Shown here: positions 63,245 to 64,000 of the stretch, in pieces
Layout: every line of letters begins with the position of its first letter
How positions within the stretch are numbered: position 1 is the stretch's first letter
DNA from: Brasenia schreberi
Taxonomy: Eukaryota > Streptophyta > Magnoliopsida > Nymphaeales > Cabombaceae
Assembly: GCA_036023115.1 (NCBI GenBank)
Contig: JAYKKT010000061.1
Coordinates: 12,819,501 to 12,883,500, forward strand
Direction of reading: 5' to 3'
DNA: 64,000 nt
Notes under the pieces: model-generated
The model's database searches: none
The model's input: only the letters and a program-made list of their open reading frames with translations
What the model was told of the DNA's origin: nothing
Position numbers and translations under genes: made by a program

Positions 63245-64000
63245 CAGTCCATTGAGAGAGACGGGAGTTAGTGATACAGAGAAACAGGGAGCTTTCTCTC
63301 TTGAGAGAAAGAGAGAAACAAAAGAGGTTCAAGAGAGAAAGGAGGGTCTTGGGTGGTTAGTTATAGAGAGAGATGGAAGGGGGTGGGGTTTGGGGGATTC
63401 TTGCAAGAGAGAGAGGGGTTAAGGTTGGCAGAAAAAAGGTTATATACATGATTCTAAGGCCGTTGGAAGTCGATCTCATGTTAATGAGATCTACCTTGAG
63501 GATTTATTTCTATCCAGTTTGCATCCTCCTGTTTCTCTCTCTTTCTTTATATATATAAAATAAAGTTTTAACCAACATAGTCCTCCTTTATCCATTTGAG
63601 ACGAAACAAAAGTGAAAAACACTACACGAAATGAACTAAACACGCAGGCCAAAATGATACCTCGGCCTGGCTAGGTTGAGCCATTCGGAGACCCGCAAAG
63701 AAAAGGGCACCCGCTTCACTACATGGACACAGCATAATATCATACCTCACATGCATATTATGAAACACAATGGGGAAGCTGAAGCCAACAAATGCTCTGA
63801 GTATTGAACTCATAGCCTTTAACTTGTGAGTGAACCACGTAGCCCAGTGAGCTATTGCGCTTTGAGCAAAAAAAACTTGTCCAAAATGATGAGGGTATGG
63901 CCATGATGATGTTATCTGATGACATTCATAGTGAGCGTGGCTCTTAAAGAACACTTACCAGCTAAATAACGTTAGCATCGGAGAAGACCAGATGTCGACA

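Larger units (their letters stand above)
61638..64000 (-). repeat. Module P copy 3, inverted, runs off the window
   Basis: Reverse complement of module P. The last bases match 33521-33680, so the copy continues beyond the window edge. The stretch 62655-63040 does not match copies 1 or 2 and shows no gene. A TA microsatellite lies at 63213-63241. Confidence 0.88.

Overview
The window is nuclear DNA from a flowering plant. Four things show this: genes with introns, a NAC-type transcription-factor gene (a plant-specific family), plant-style LTR retrotransposons primed by initiator tRNA-Met, and an RTE-type LINE with a (TTG)n tail. The DNA is AT-rich, gene-poor and full of repeats. I could not place the species from the sequence alone. 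Exact boundaries rest on motifs and reading by eye; no alignment or database search was run.

Layout. (1) 1-2.1 kb: a two-exon gene for an 87-residue secreted cysteine-rich peptide, the best intact small gene here. (2) 2.5-11.2 kb: a long (AT)n tract, AT-rich DNA, a pair of ~0.9 kb direct repeats carrying an unrecognised reading frame, and between them the 3' end of a Ty1/copia element with an LTR. (3) 11.25-19.39 kb: a structurally complete but mutated Ty3/gypsy chromovirus on the minus strand. Both LTRs, the primer-binding site, the polypurine tract and a 5-bp target duplication are visible. (4) 20.1-31.5 kb: two decayed copies of one Ty1/copia family, each followed by the same ~2 kb flank that ends in a broken exon 2 of the peptide gene. 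(5) 32.9-33.2 kb: remnant of a MATE (DETOXIFICATION) transporter gene. (6) 33.5-64 kb: a mosaic of local segmental duplications. Three modules recur: P (33.5-35.8, 46.4-48.4, and inverted 61.6-64.0), an old RTE remnant, and a NAC gene (exon 3 only at 37.3-37.9, apparently intact at 41.1-43.5, pseudogene at 54.2-56.6). A fourth peptide-gene remnant (44.4 kb) has a plastid-accD-like patch in its downstream flank. A younger full-length RTE LINE (49.9-53.1 kb) sits inside one of the old RTE remnants. A third copia copy lies at 57.8-61.6 kb.

How it fits together. Only two loci look capable of making host proteins: the secreted peptide gene and the NAC gene at 41-43.5 kb. The rest is mobile DNA and its debris, with host gene fragments copied around it. 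The most interesting points are the peptide family with a changed cysteine pattern, a short RTE-derived non-autonomous element caught with an empty site in the same window, and the repeated NAC locus with one apparently intact copy.
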